NCBI GenBank assembly: GCA_007449985.2
Contig: VIIQ02000631.1
Location: forward strand, 62,001-126,000
From: Desmodesmus armatus
Taxonomy: Eukaryota > Chlorophyta > Chlorophyceae > Sphaeropleales > Scenedesmaceae
Direction of reading: 5' to 3'
DNA length: 64,000 nt
Shown: positions 26,301 through 37,371 of the stretch, piece by piece
Layout: each line of letters opens with the position of its first letter
Position numbering within the stretch: position 1 is the first letter of the stretch
Notes under the pieces: generated by a model
Databases searched by the model: none
What the model was told of the DNA's origin: nothing
Seen by the model: only the letters and a program-made list of their open reading frames with translations
Program-made: the position numbers and the translations under genes

Positions 26301-26454
26301 CATGGGCTGGGTCACAAGCTTGATTGCGCCTCCACGCAAGCAGGCTGTCGATGCCTTGATGTTCAGGACGGAGAAGCCCAGCATGGGGGCCAACAGGAAC
26401 GCTGGGTTCTACTTCAGCAGGGTTGTGGTCACAAACCCTCCTGCAAGAGCTTGA
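20315..26454 (+). CDS. Secreted cysteine-rich modular protein (sushi/TSP1/EGF-like repeats plus C-terminal beta domain), interrupted by one TAG
   Basis: Exons 20315-20405, 20778-21023, 21291-21421, 21789-21971, 22340-22501, 22859-23069, 23470-23622, 23911-24032, 24239-24509, 24913-24998, 25444-26454. All phases agree, giving an 888-codon frame broken only by TAG at 20924-20926 (codon 80). N-terminal signal peptide (MQKALVLCVLVLCAANSASA). Then sushi/CCP-like modules (CAEGYNGKPTAVC; CTAKC..MWS), two beta-like domains, a thrombospondin-1-like segment (CSNVCGEG...GGRPC), an EGF-like segment, and CPAGTW/CPAGF repeats of the ephrin/TNFR type. A ~300-residue C-terminal domain (GWTTTDNF, ALWNDRG, FSWLVDFR) looks like a LamG-type jelly-roll. 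Likely an extracellular matrix or surface protein. The stop sits where a sushi module usually has Trp, so this is either a null allele, an edited or read-through codon, or a base error. Exon 4 and 5 limits are the least certain. Confidence 0.65.
23150..23469 (+). repeat. Duplicated acceptor region inside an intron of the secreted-protein gene
   Basis: The block starting GAGTGGGGAGGGAACAAACA occurs at 23218 and 23338, and each copy runs to a splice-acceptor phrase ATTGCGCAGGCCCG (23311 and 23461). Only the second acceptor opens the functional exon. Just upstream, a ~34-base phrase with AGGTACCT is also doubled (23150-23215). Confidence 0.85.
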
Positions 26455-27864
26455 GGGTTGTTGGTGGTAGTGCACCTGACTGCTGGAGAGCCAGTGGCTC
26501 ACAGGAGAGGAGCCAGCATCTGGCCAGCATGATATCAGATCAAGCTGCTCAAATCGATTTGAGCAGCTGGTGCACCCCTGCTGTAATGCCTGTGTGGCGT
26601 GCAATGGCTGTGTTGTGCTTGAAGGTTGCTGTTGTGTTTGCGCATTGGTGTCAGGACTCTCACTGTGCTCGGAGCACACTGTTGAAACAGCACGCTGTGA
26701 CAGCAGCATGAGGGGGCCTGGCCAGGCATTGAATGGTTCTGCTGCCTTGAGGGTGTTGGACTCAGTCCATGTGCAGGCTGCACATAGTGGAGTGTGCAGC
26801 ATGCACTGCAGCGCCAGGGGGCCAAGCATTGTGTTGTTGAATTGTGGCACACCTTGTTTCAGGACTGCTTTCACAGCGTTGTTGTCGCCTGTTCTTGTTG
26901 GCTTGCCACAGCATACTGATGTAGCAGCACCCCCCAGGTCTGCTATTGATGTGTGCTACTTGGAGCCTTACTGCTTGCGTGAAGTTGGTTTTGCTTGTCA
27001 TCATGCCAGGCTTTGCTTTTGCTTACACGTCATCCTTGTGTACTTATCATCATGTACAGGTCTGCACCTGTCAGCACACTGTGTTTGTGGTACTGCTGGG
27101 AGGCATGCTCGAGCTTGTCACTTCTTGTGGTTGGCATTGTCACTTTTCATGCTGAACACAGGGCAGCGGCAAAGCATCTTGTGATTGTGTAGTGCACAGC
27201 ATGCTCTCCCATCTGGGACATCGCATTGGACAGCTGTTGCAGCATGGCTAAGTTGTCAAAGTTTCTTGTTTGCATGTCACATGTCTGGCTTGCGCACAGC
27301 ATGCGCATGTATGAGCAACCCCAGGTCTACTTTGGATGTCCGCTGCTTGGAGCCTCACTGCCTGCACTGCAAGCAACTTTGGAAGTTGTCATTGCATGTC
27401 ATCCTTTTTCTTGTTGCGTATGTATCATCCATGCATACCCATCATCATCCACAGGTCTGCACCTGTTGCCATGACCTGTGACAGCCATGACACTGTTGGG
27501 AGGCATGCTCAAGCTTGTCATTTCTTGTGGTTGGCATTGTCACTTTTGTGCTGAGCACAGGGCAGCGGCAAAGCATCTTGTATCTGGTGGGAGGTTGTCA
27601 AAATGTCATATCTCCGCTGGGCAGCACTCTCCATTCTAGGCCGTGAACGGGGACTTGTTGCAGCCAAAGTGCCCCTGGCACCAGCCCATAAGATCTTGGG
27701 TTCACCAAGAGGGCTCAGCATGGCATGTATTACGGTGCAGTGTTGTTGTTTGTGTGTGCCACAGTGTGTGTGTGTGGGGGGGGGGGGGGCTTATGAACGC
27801 AGCAGCACTTGCTGTCTTGAGTTACACGCACGTTTATCATTGTCACTCTCTACAGAGCCACAAT
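26455..27864. repeat. 3' flank with an old ~400-bp tandem duplication
   Basis: A TGTAA box at 26582-26586 is a candidate polyadenylation signal for the upstream gene. Segments at about 26935-27185 and 27325-27585 are diverged copies: both contain AGGTCT(G/A)CT near the start, CTTGGAGCC, and end with TGGTTGGCATTGTCAC and GGGCAGCGGCAAAGCATCTTGT. No gene recognised. A T/G-rich stretch with a G run lies at 27770-27790. Confidence 0.7.
26543..26568. other. Perfect 26-bp palindrome downstream of the stop
   Basis: Half-site AGCTGCTCAAATC followed directly by its exact reverse complement, with no loop. It lies between the stop codon at 26454 and the TGTAA box at 26582, so it would fall in the 3' UTR. 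It could be an RNA hairpin or a dimeric binding site. Confidence 0.9.
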
Positions 27865-28576
27865 CAGGGGGGTGGACAATGATTCTCTGGGGGTTTCGCC
27901 GGCTCAGCCCAAGCAGACGCACTCGTGTGCAGCGTTTCTCATGCAAAGCAATTGCGTTTAATGTGCGCATTCCTTCCACAAAGTTACGAGGCTTGCCAGG
28001 CTGTTCTCGCGTAGCTCGGTCCAAAGACTCCCTGAGAGGCTCAGCAGCGCCAGAAACACAGTCAACGGTTACGTCAGCCAACCACGGACAAAAGAGCAAC
28101 CACACAGCAGCGACTGGCAGCACATTTCGACTCACAACAACACTATCAAGCGGAATCAGCTACGCAGATGAGCCCGCGGTGAGGCCTTTATGTGGTACAG
28201 TATGCTGAAGGTCACATCAGTTACCCCAGGTCCCAGAATGCCAATTTCACCGCTCCAACACAGTACAGGGCGAGACAGCACAATCTCACTGCAGCAATAC
28301 TTCGCTCTTGCTGCATGTACACCGCACAGATACAAGGCACAAGCTAGCACGGCCTTGCAGAGATACAGGACAAACATTTGAGAGCCAGTGCTGGGGCCAG
28401 CTGGGCCGGAAAAACGAGAATTCCGCTTACCGCCAATCTGCGCAGCGGGGCATACGTTTATTCAAATTGCGGAAACACCAGAGCAAGGCTGCATTTTTTA
28501 AGCATATCACTTTGTTCCTTAGGACTTGCTCTACAGCTGACTGCAACACCCGCGAGATTCATTGTCCACCCCCCTG
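27865..28576. mobile_element. 712-bp TIR-bounded element, copy 1
   Basis: Ends are an 18-bp perfect inverted repeat: CAGGGGGGTGGACAATGA at the left and its complement at the right, with partial similarity for about five more bases. There is no long open frame, so it cannot move by its own enzyme. It is identical by eye to the copy at 30827-31538. Its own two flanks (AAT left, TGTCT right) do not form a target-site duplication. It may be a MITE-type DNA element or the left terminal repeat of a larger unit. Confidence 0.85.
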
Positions 28577-30826
28577 TGTCTGGGGCTGTGCACTGACTTG
28601 GCACCAACAGGGCTCCAAGGGCCCCGGCACAGTGCGCCATTGTGTCACACTCGGCAGCGCTAGTGCACCCACCCTAGCCTTACCAGTGTTCATGGCCTGT
28701 GCTAGCAGCCGTCGCCAATGACAGTTTCTGGGCCGCCACCCCCCTACCCCCCCACCACCGGCAACATGACCCTCCCGGGGCACCGTCACCTACTGTGCCA
28801 CCCTTGCCTTGGCCTTGGCATATGGCACTGTCACCATTGTCGCCTGGCTGCTTGGCATCTTTTGCACAGGGCAGCTAGGGCTGTTGTGTTGCTGATGTCC
28901 TCAACCATCAACAACCGCAACACACTCAAACCCTACCCCAGGACCTCTTGAGCATACAACTGGTCCTTGAGCCTCATTTCAGCAAGGCTACTGTCACAAC
29001 TGTTGGCATGTGTCAGTACTATAGTACTGTGCCCTTGGCCGTTCACTTTGATTACCAAGCTGCATGCCGCGGCAACAATGACATTTTCGCGGTTTGACGC
29101 AGGGCACACGGTCAACCCCTCAAACACAACAGCATGTTCAGGCTTGTCAAGGCTATGTGCTTCTACAGCATATAGCTCAATCAACTGCTCAGCATCACAC
29201 AATCCATACAGCACCCCCTGCCAGCTGCTGCCCTTCCTGCTGCATGCGTGGCCGTTGAGGGCTGTTTCGCTGGGGTTGGCGGTTCCGCCCCCCAAGCATG
29301 CCACGTGCTGTGCGCCTGGCTGGCAGCTGCAGTTGTAGTAAAGCTGCTGCTTGCAGCAACCAGTGTGGCCTGCATATGGTGTGGGGTCGACTATCTTGTG
29401 GCATCTCATCACTGCTGTGCTGCTGTGCTGCCCGCATGTTCGCCCCGCCTTGCGCATGTCGCCTTGGTTTCGCCGCAATGCACCTGCACACAAAGGGGGG
29501 TCCAGGACATCCATCCAGCCAACCACATACATTACAACAGCACATAACAATGACATGTTCAGGGAGCTGTGCATGGGCTGCAGGACATATATGTTGCTGC
29601 TGGCTGAGGCACACAGAGCACTTCATCATCTGCAGCGACTGGGGTCCCCATGGTGCACAGCGAAGCAGCCAGCCTCCTGCCTCAGGGATGGCAGCTGCTG
29701 CTTCATCCACCCCACCCAACTAAATGCAAGAGGTCCATTGAGCACGTGCATAGTCACATGGATGAGGAGACGCACAGCTGGCTGCTGCAGTGTATGCAAT
29801 TGTACCCCAACACGAACGCTACCCCACAAAGGTCCAAGGGGCAGTATGCTACTTTTGAATGCCCTATGCCAGCCAGCAGGACTGCATCTGATATCACCAC
29901 ACTGCCAGACACTTGGGAGGCATTCACTGCTGTTGGTGGCAACTACACTGCCCTTGAGCTCAGCTGAGCGCTGTAACGCTTGTGCGTCGTAGCAGCGATT
30001 GTGGTTTGGCACCCTTCAACTGCACGGTTGCTCTGCCTCACCAAGGCAGCTGCCTGTGGTGCTGGCATATGTCTCTGCTGCTGCTGCGTGACACACCAGT
30101 CTCACCCACCTATGGGTCTCATCTGCTCCTTGCATCTGGTGGTCATGGTGTGGGGCTCGACTCGTGTCGTCGTTGGTGCCTCCTTAGTGTTGCATGTTGG
30201 CTGTAAGTACCTGCAGGAAGGGCAGGGAGCAGTTGCTTCGGTTTTCAACTGCTGATCCAGCACCATGCATGCTGGCTGCTTCTTCTGTGTAGCTCTGCTG
30301 TGGGTCTCATGCAGCTTAGTGGCACTGTTCTTGCAATTACTGCTGCTGCTGCTGCCAAGGCTGTTCTGTGCTGAGCCTGATCTGGATGTGCAGGGGGCCT
30401 CCAATGCATTCACCAAGTAAAATCATAATGTTGAGAATGCTTCATGGGGCCGATGCTCCTGCTGGTGTGCTGCAGTGTGGCCCACACACCTGTTGGTTGA
30501 TCTGGAACATCACACCAGCCCTCAGCTGCTGCTGCTGCTGCTCCAGCCTCTCTGCTGAGCTGAAACTTTTACTTGACAACATGCAAGTTCAACAGTTTGA
30601 ATTGCAGAGCAAGATGAAGCCGCTAGAAGAAACCAAGAATCCAGCACAGCAGATGCTGACACTCCTGCTGACTGCTAAAATCAAGATGGCGAGTTGCACA
30701 GGGGCTGCAGAGCTGACAAGAACGTACGCATTACAAGCATTGGTTTCACTGAAAACAAGGCCGCAATCGTCCGTGTTTCCTCAGAGAACACGGACGTCAG
30801 TCAGGGTGCAGGTCAGGGGTTAGACA
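28577..30826. other. 2250-bp segment between the two 712-bp repeats
   Basis: Begins TGTCT and ends AGACA, a short inverted match at the inner borders. Several medium open frames occur; the longest is about 210 codons on the minus strand at 28933-29574. None has a domain I recognise and there is no reverse transcriptase, integrase or transposase motif. There are CTG/CAG-rich patches near 30340-30350 and 30525-30545. It is probably non-coding cargo or the interior of a non-autonomous element. Confidence 0.5.
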
Positions 30827-31538
30827 CAGGGGGGTGGACAATGATTCTCTGGGGGTTTCGCCGGCTCAGCCCAAGCAGACGCACTCGTGTGCAGCGTTTC
30901 TCATGCAAAGCAATTGCGTTTAATGTGCGCATTCCTTCCACAAAGTTACGAGGCTTGCCAGGCTGTTCTCGCGTAGCTCGGTCCAAAGACTCCCTGAGAG
31001 GCTCAGCAGCGCCAGAAACACAGTCAACGGTTACGTCAGCCAACCACGGACAAAAGAGCAACCACACAGCAGCGACTGGCAGCACATTTCGACTCACAAC
31101 AACACTATCAAGCGGAATCAGCTACGCAGATGAGCCCGCGGTGAGGCCTTTATGTGGTACAGTATGCTGAAGGTCACATCAGTTACCCCAGGTCCCAGAA
31201 TGCCAATTTCACCGCTCCAACACAGTACAGGGCGAGACAGCACAATCTCACTGCAGCAATACTTCGCTCTTGCTGCATGTACACCGCACAGATACAAGGC
31301 ACAAGCTAGCACGGCCTTGCAGAGATACAGGACAAACATTTGAGAGCCAGTGCTGGGGCCAGCTGGGCCGGAAAAACGAGAATTCCGCTTACCGCCAATC
31401 TGCGCAGCGGGGCATACGTTTATTCAAATTGCGGAAACACCAGAGCAAGGCTGCATTTTTTAAGCATATCACTTTGTTCCTTAGGACTTGCTCTACAGCT
31501 GACTGCAACACCCGCGAGATTCATTGTCCACCCCCCTG
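30827..31538. mobile_element. 712-bp TIR-bounded element, copy 2
   Basis: Same length, ends and interior as copy 1, in the same orientation. The base triplet right of this copy (AAT, 31539-31541) equals the triplet left of copy 1 (27862-27864), whereas neither copy alone is flanked by a repeat. This fits movement of the whole 3674-bp block as one unit, though three bases can match by chance. Confidence 0.85.
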
Positions 31539-33798
31539 AATGTGCCGGTGGTAGCTTGGAGGCTAGCTGCCTCAGCTGGTACTTTGTGTATCACTTTGTT
31601 TATGCTGGAGAGTGTCCCGCTGCTTCTGGCAGGCATTTGCAAAGGATTCTAGGTCGATATGGTTTAGGGCCACCTGACCCTACAGCTAAAGCCTAAGCAT
31701 TTCCACCAGGCTTTCTGCAGCACAGTCACAACGGTTGCTATCGTCAGCCTTCATGTTGCACAGTTTGTTTCAGTCAAGCCTGCACCGACCATGTACATGC
31801 TCAAGCATGTCCCTGTGCTAGCGCTGCCTGTGCTGCAAATTCACTGTTTGCCTGTCTATCTGCATGCGTGTTTTGCTTTTTTGTGCCTGCATGTCACAAG
31901 GTATGTTGTGTGGCCAGCCCTAATTTCGGTGGGTGTACATGGGCCCCAGGTACTTCCCTTTGGAGTTAGGTGTAGCCACGAGTGCCGTTGCTTAAGACCC
32001 TCCAGCATGCATGTAAAGAGCCGTCCTCAACGGACGCGATGCCGACGGGAGAGACCCTATGGCGTCAGGGGCACAAGGGGGTGTGTCCGTGTCTTTGTCT
32101 TCTTTTTTTCTTGTGGCTGCTGTAATTCCATGGCAGCCTTTGTATCTGCTTGAGCACGTCCCTATGCTGCCTGGGCATCACTCATCCTCTGGCTGCTCCC
32201 ACACTTGTTTGAGATGCCCTGGTTGATGTCACATCTGACTCTGTACAAGTCTGTAGTGATTCTGACAGCACCAATGTGCAGCCCTGTCGACAGCGCTTCA
32301 CAGCGCTCTAGATCTGGCCGCTGTTTTCATCAGAGCTCATTCGCACACTTGCTTAGTTCTGTGTTTCGTCATGGTATGTGGGTGTTGGTGGCCCTTGTGA
32401 TCACAGCACAGAGAGTGGTTGCGGCTGCATGGTCATCTATCGCGCTTGTCCTTATCAGGCTTCTGATGCCTTGTGACAATGCAATTTGAGTCTGCTGCCA
32501 TATCAACCTTGTGTTGAGCACTTGAGGACGTGCACTTTGGCTGGGTCTTGGCAACTTTGGTGCCAGTACGCGGCCTGACTGGCAGACGACAGAATTTTGA
32601 GAGCTGCCATGAGGGGTGGTTGAGACCCCGGACTCGTGCATAGGATTGGAAGTTGTTGGATGTCCCCGCTTGTTTGAATGGTTGTTTGTAACTGGCGTTG
32701 CAGCAGTGCAGCAGCAGCAGCAGCAGGAGCCGCCTGCATGCAGGTTTGTATTATCTTAGCGAGATTGTATTCTTTGCTGTTGACTTGAGTTCAATTCGGT
32801 TCTGAGCTAAGTTGTCGTCATTCCCTGCCTCATCCTCCACACAGCATACGCTGTACACAGCGTGACATGACATGTGGTGTACATACCACCAACTCGACCA
32901 CCACTGGCACCCCACCTGTCTGTCTGATCAGATGATCAGATGATTCATGAATCATCAGCCTCTGCACAACACAGCCATCTAGCCAACCAATGCTCCCACT
33001 TACAAGCCAGTCAGCCCACCAACACCACCATCTGCACATCTCCTCAAGGACTGTCCACACACACGGCTTTTCCAAACTAATTTCTCAAAGACAGGGGCAT
33101 GCCTGACTATCCCTTCAGGCCATGACAACTCCCTCATATATGACGCATATGCCATGCAGGGAGACCCCTCTGCAAGATATTGAAGGGCCAGTGTCAAATC
33201 CTGTGACAAGGGAGGCGACACTGAATGTGCAGCCCATGCATGCCCATGCATGCATATGTGTTGTGATTCAGGGCCAGGGCAAACCAGGAATGTATGCACA
33301 CAACAGCCGCCAGGCTGTGCGGAACACACAGGAGGGGGTTGGAAGGGACCGCTTGCCAACAGCCAGTAGCCTCCAGGCTGCCATCGACAGCGAAGCATGA
33401 CAGACAAACCATTCATTCATGGCATTCAATTCCCTTCAGGAGGGACCTCATGTACCACTCAACAACAAGCACCATCCACAAAACCACGTGTTGTGTTGCG
33501 GTGCCATGCTCTAGGGTTTCGACGGGACTCCTAACAACAGCCCATGGCAGCACACACGCTCGCAAGCGCATCTGTTGCAGCCCTGAGATTGTGGTGTTGG
33601 TCTTGACACAAGACAGATACCAGCACAGTGCTGAGCACATGCGTGGCATGGGAATGTGGTGGGTAAATGCTGCTGTCTGCACAGATCTGCCGCAACTGCA
33701 CCCAGCAGTTGTAATGCACTCACTCAGCAAACACACAGCCACAGCGCCTGACTGTATACGGAAACACTGCTCTCAACAGCACCAGCGTCTCAGCCAGT
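31539..33798. other. Intergenic region, no gene seen
   Basis: Open frames are short and on both strands. An 18-bp palindrome centred on TTCATGAA lies at 32939-32956, next to ATGATCAGATGATCAG. CAG-rich patch near 32700-32735. Nothing else I can support. Confidence 0.4.
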
Positions 33799-33858
33799 TG
33801 GGGTTTACGGTTTAGGGTTGAGGTAAACCCTACACCCTAAAACCCTAAAACCCTAAAC
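33799..33858. repeat. Interstitial telomere-like tract, head-to-head
   Basis: The left part is a degenerate G-strand run of GGGTTTA-like units (GGGTTTA, CGGTTTA, GGGTTGA). The right part is C-strand: TAAACCC and then ACCCTAAA repeated with an 8-base period to 33858. The 8-base unit is TTTTAGGG on the other strand, the Chlamydomonas-type telomere repeat. Orientation is G-strand then C-strand, as at a telomere-telomere joint. The tract is short (about 60 bp). Confidence 0.85.
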
Positions 33859-33983
33859 AGATATACAGACTGCAGGTACAACAACTACAACAGCCACATC
33901 AACCACTCTCAGAGTTGCACCCGCAACATCTCTCACAACTCGCAACAGCACGCTCACAGACTCACAGGATCAAAGTTGAAAGG

Positions 33984-36900
33984 TCAAGCCAGCAGCTTGG
34001 TGCCAAAGGTTGTGCATGCAACTGCCATTGCCTGCAGCGCTGTTGTGATGGATGGGTTATAGTCCAGGATGAACGCGTCGACATCAGTCTTGCCAAACTG
34101 CATTATGACGCCTGAAGTGCTCACAGAGTTGCCCAGCACAGCAGCAGGGGTAGCAGCATCCGCACCGCCAGCGCCTGCAGCAGCGGCAGCATCTGCATCT
34201 GCTGCTGCATCCTCAGGCCATGGCTGTACCTGAGGCAATGGCTGCTGTTGTGCTGTGTCTGTTACTGCACTGACCAGCTGGAAGTTCTTTGCACTCGACA
34301 GGCGCACCTGCGAACATCAGCACATGTAACATACTCTCTGACGTGTGCAGAAAGTCTCCTCGCCAATCATGTTTCTTAAGGCAACTTGTTTGTTGTTGAG
34401 CAAGCGCCAGCACTGCCCATACAGCATGCATGCAGTCACACCAGGTGCCGGCAGCGGTGCGCTTTCGCGCAGCTGACAGGGGTCACTGTGTGGGGTGTTG
34501 GTCAGGGATTCCAACATATGTGGTGAAAAGGCTATGACGCAGTCCGCACAAAAAGGCTATGACGCAGTCTGCTGCAAAGCTGTCACAGGTCGAAAGTGTC
34601 ATGCTTGCAGGGAACATTACTCCCAAGCCTAGTTGCTGTCAGCCAGCACTAGCGGCCAGCTAGCTGTCTGACCGTAGCAGCGGCAAGGTCATCAACGCCA
34701 ACCGTGATTCACAACCAAGCACAAACACCAGGGTGAGGTGTGCAGATGCAGCTGATTGCTGTGTAAGCACTACAGACAGCCAGATTTCTGCGGCACCACT
34801 CACCCTTCCACCGAAGTTGAGGCACCACACACGCAGGGCGTCATTCCAGCGAGGCAGCTTGTTCTCCAGCGACAACTGCTGTGCTGTGCTGTGCTGTGCT
34901 GGCTGCTGGGCCTCAGGGCGTGACACCAGGTGAGCCTGAGGGGCAGGGTGGGCATCCTTTGGGGACTGCCAGACGCTGCTGCTGCTGCTGCTGCTGCTGC
35001 TGCCGGCCCTGGTGGATAAGGCACACTGCTGCTGCAGCTGCTGGGGAATGTGCAGCATCACACTCATCCTACACCAACGATTGAACACACACATACACAA
35101 TGCTGCAACCAGTGAGGGCGGAACTTGAAGACGTCAAACAGCACCAGCAGCAAAACCTTGCCCACTGCACACGTGAGTTTGGTTTAGCTCCGTCTCAAAG
35201 CTGCAGGGCGGGGCTCATGATGGCGGTAACACAAACATGCACAAGTGAAGCTTGGCAATACTCAAGGTTGTAATGATGTCCGGCACACAACCACCACAAC
35301 TGACAAGTTATGGACATAAAGCCCTCACTGCGGCAATGCATATCCCTGCATCTTTGCCCTCAGCCTCACCTGCGCGGCAGCACCATGGCCTTGAGGTGCA
35401 GCTTGTACTGCAGGCTCATCAGTACCTGCGGCGACACCCCACTGACTGCACTGGGGCCTGCTGCTGCTGCTGCTGCTGTACTAGCCTCTGCTGCTGAGCC
35501 TCCTGGCACCCCCACAGGCACTACTGCACCCAGAGTCTCAGGGGGCATGCAAGCTAGCCCCTCACACCCCATGACACACTGATGGGGCCATGAAAAGCAC
35601 CTGGACTGCTTTGGCTGCTGCTGTGGGTCCTTTGAAGAGACCACCCTGCTGTTATCAGCACTCGCACTGCTGTACAAGCTGCCGCTGCCGCTGCTGCTGC
35701 TGCTGATGCTAGAAAGGTAGCTGGTACTGCTGTTGGACTGTTGCAGACCGCCGCAGCTGCTGCTCCTGCAACCCTGAAGCCCTGCCCCTGCATACGCCCC
35801 TCCAGCAGCTGCTGTCAGAGTGTAGGTTGTCCTGAGGCTGTTGCAGGAGAGCCTTGCCACAGGCCGCCCCTTGCATTTGCGATCCAAGAACAGTGCCCAG
35901 GCTCCGTTGGCCCGCTGCTCTGCTGCCAGTAGGAACTTCCCACACAGCTCTATCTGGCCCCGTGCTGACTGTATGCCCTGGTACAGCACCAGCCGCTGCC
36001 GTCTGCCGGCTAGGCCCCAGCGGCTGCTGTACTCCCGCCTGACCTGGCCACGAATGAGGCCGCTGGGGGCCTGTGCTGGGGGACACTGCGGGCAATGAAA
36101 TGAAGGGTACAGCAGCAGTACAGGGATCAACCATTCATAAAAAAGATCAGATGCTCATTGCAACAAGTGGGCAAAGACTTTCTTGCAGCGCAACAAGCCC
36201 AGTATGCTTGCATCAGTATAGTATGCTTGCATCAGTGGTGGTAGCCCTTCACAGCTGCCTCAGGAGGAGATCTGCAGTCTGAGTATGGTCACTCCCCAAA
36301 GAACAACATACATAAAACTGACCCTTGCTTGTGTGCATTTTGCCAAGCTGGCAGTGGCAGTTTGGCAGTGACATTTTCACTCGCCCAGGATTTTTGGGGG
36401 GATCTCCCGCCCAGATCTCTGGGATGTGCAATCAACCACAGTCAATCTGACCAGTCAAAAACAACTTCCAGATGCAAGCGACACAAGCAAGGAGTCTGCC
36501 TATGTCAGGTTGCCACTCACAAGGGTCACCAGCTGCTTGGGGTGCCTGATGGTAGCCTGGCCCTGCCAGCTGTTGTTGCTGAAAAACAGCGCATTGCCCA
36601 TGCTGCGCCAGTGCTGGCACACACCGCAGGCCCTCATCATGGCCTGCAGCAATCAGAAAAGTGCATAAAAAGATCAAAAAAAGGCTTGATGATTGTCATG
36701 AAGGTGTTTCAGGTCCACTGTTATGCCAGCCTGTGTCGCACCCCCAGGGGGCCCCCTTGGCAAAAGCTACCACCAACCTACAACAAGCTACAACAGACCA
36801 ATTCCCATTCTCTCTGCATTGGAGGGATGTATGAAGTTACTCAATCTGTAACAGAAGGATAAGGATCAACCATTACCTGGAGCATGAGCCTGGATGGCTC

Positions 36901-37032
36901 CCGCTGAGTTGGCCACAGCAGGGTCATGATGCGCACCAGCAAGTCAGGGTCCAGGGAGCCCCAGTCTCTAATGCTTTCTGGGCCATCAACTGGTGATGCA
37001 GCCATGAGCTGTGAACCATGAACTTTTGCCAT
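33984..37032 (-). CDS. TLP: Tubby-like protein with N-terminal F-box (plant TLP type)
   Basis: Five exons on the minus strand, 37032-36877, 36643-36521, 36085-35370, 35068-34804 and 34307-33984, all in phase, 527 residues. Residues 20-80 form an F-box (WGSLDPDLLVRIMTLL ... MRACGVCQHWRSMG), expected to bind SKP1 in an SCF ubiquitin ligase. The rest is the Tubby domain: GLIRGQVRRE, GKFLLAAEQR, a low-complexity insertion of about 110 residues, RRMSVMLHIP, LPRWNDALRVWCLNFGGRV, SAKNFQLV, and the signature tail FILDYNPSITTALQAMAVACTTFGTKLLA. In the family, the Tubby domain binds membrane PI(4,5)P2. Two long Ala/Ser/Gln insertions lie within the domain; both fall in loops that vary in the family. 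One acceptor is TAG (GTGTAG) and the others are CAG. It starts 340 bp from the divergent CRTISO-like gene. Confidence 0.9.
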
Positions 37033-37371
37033 GGTTGTCTTGCTGGTGGGGCCAAGGCACCACCAAGACCAATGCTTTGACAAGACAACTGAAATGGCCA
37101 GGCTGGCGGAATGGGCTGTCGGGCCCTTGGCCAAGCGAACGTTTATGAGATGCCACGTACACGTTTTGATGCTGCATTGCCCTTTCAGACGACGTATCAG
37201 CTCCCTAACTGCACCCTACGTTGAAACTCAGTGTTTGACAGCCCTAGGGTGCATTCTGCACTAGGGGTCAAGTCTTGTAGTTGTTTCATACTATCATGAT
37301 GCACAAGTCAATGTGACCATTGCTTCGCTTTGAACCAAGTTGTGGACCTCTTGCGTTTAAACGAAATTTGC
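37033..37371. promoter_or_regulatory. Shared 5' region of divergent Tubby-like and CRTISO-like genes
   Basis: A 339-bp gap between two start codons facing away from each other must hold both core promoters or 5' UTRs. The segment 37200-37370 is richer in A/T than the coding flanks. No TATA box is clear. Confidence 0.5.

Noticed and set aside
27603..28208. Open frame of about 200 codons running into the 712-bp element
   Set aside because: It crosses the element boundary and the same frame recurs in copy 2 with a different start, so it is a by-product of the repeat.
28933..29574. 213-codon minus-strand frame between the 712-bp repeats as a transposase
   Set aside because: No DDE, reverse transcriptase or integrase motif; Cys-rich and of the same composition as neighbouring frames.
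27865..31538. Classical LTR retrotransposon
   Set aside because: Repeats do not start TG/end CA, no convincing primer-binding site or polypurine tract, no gag/pol, and the repeats carry their own 18-bp inverted ends.
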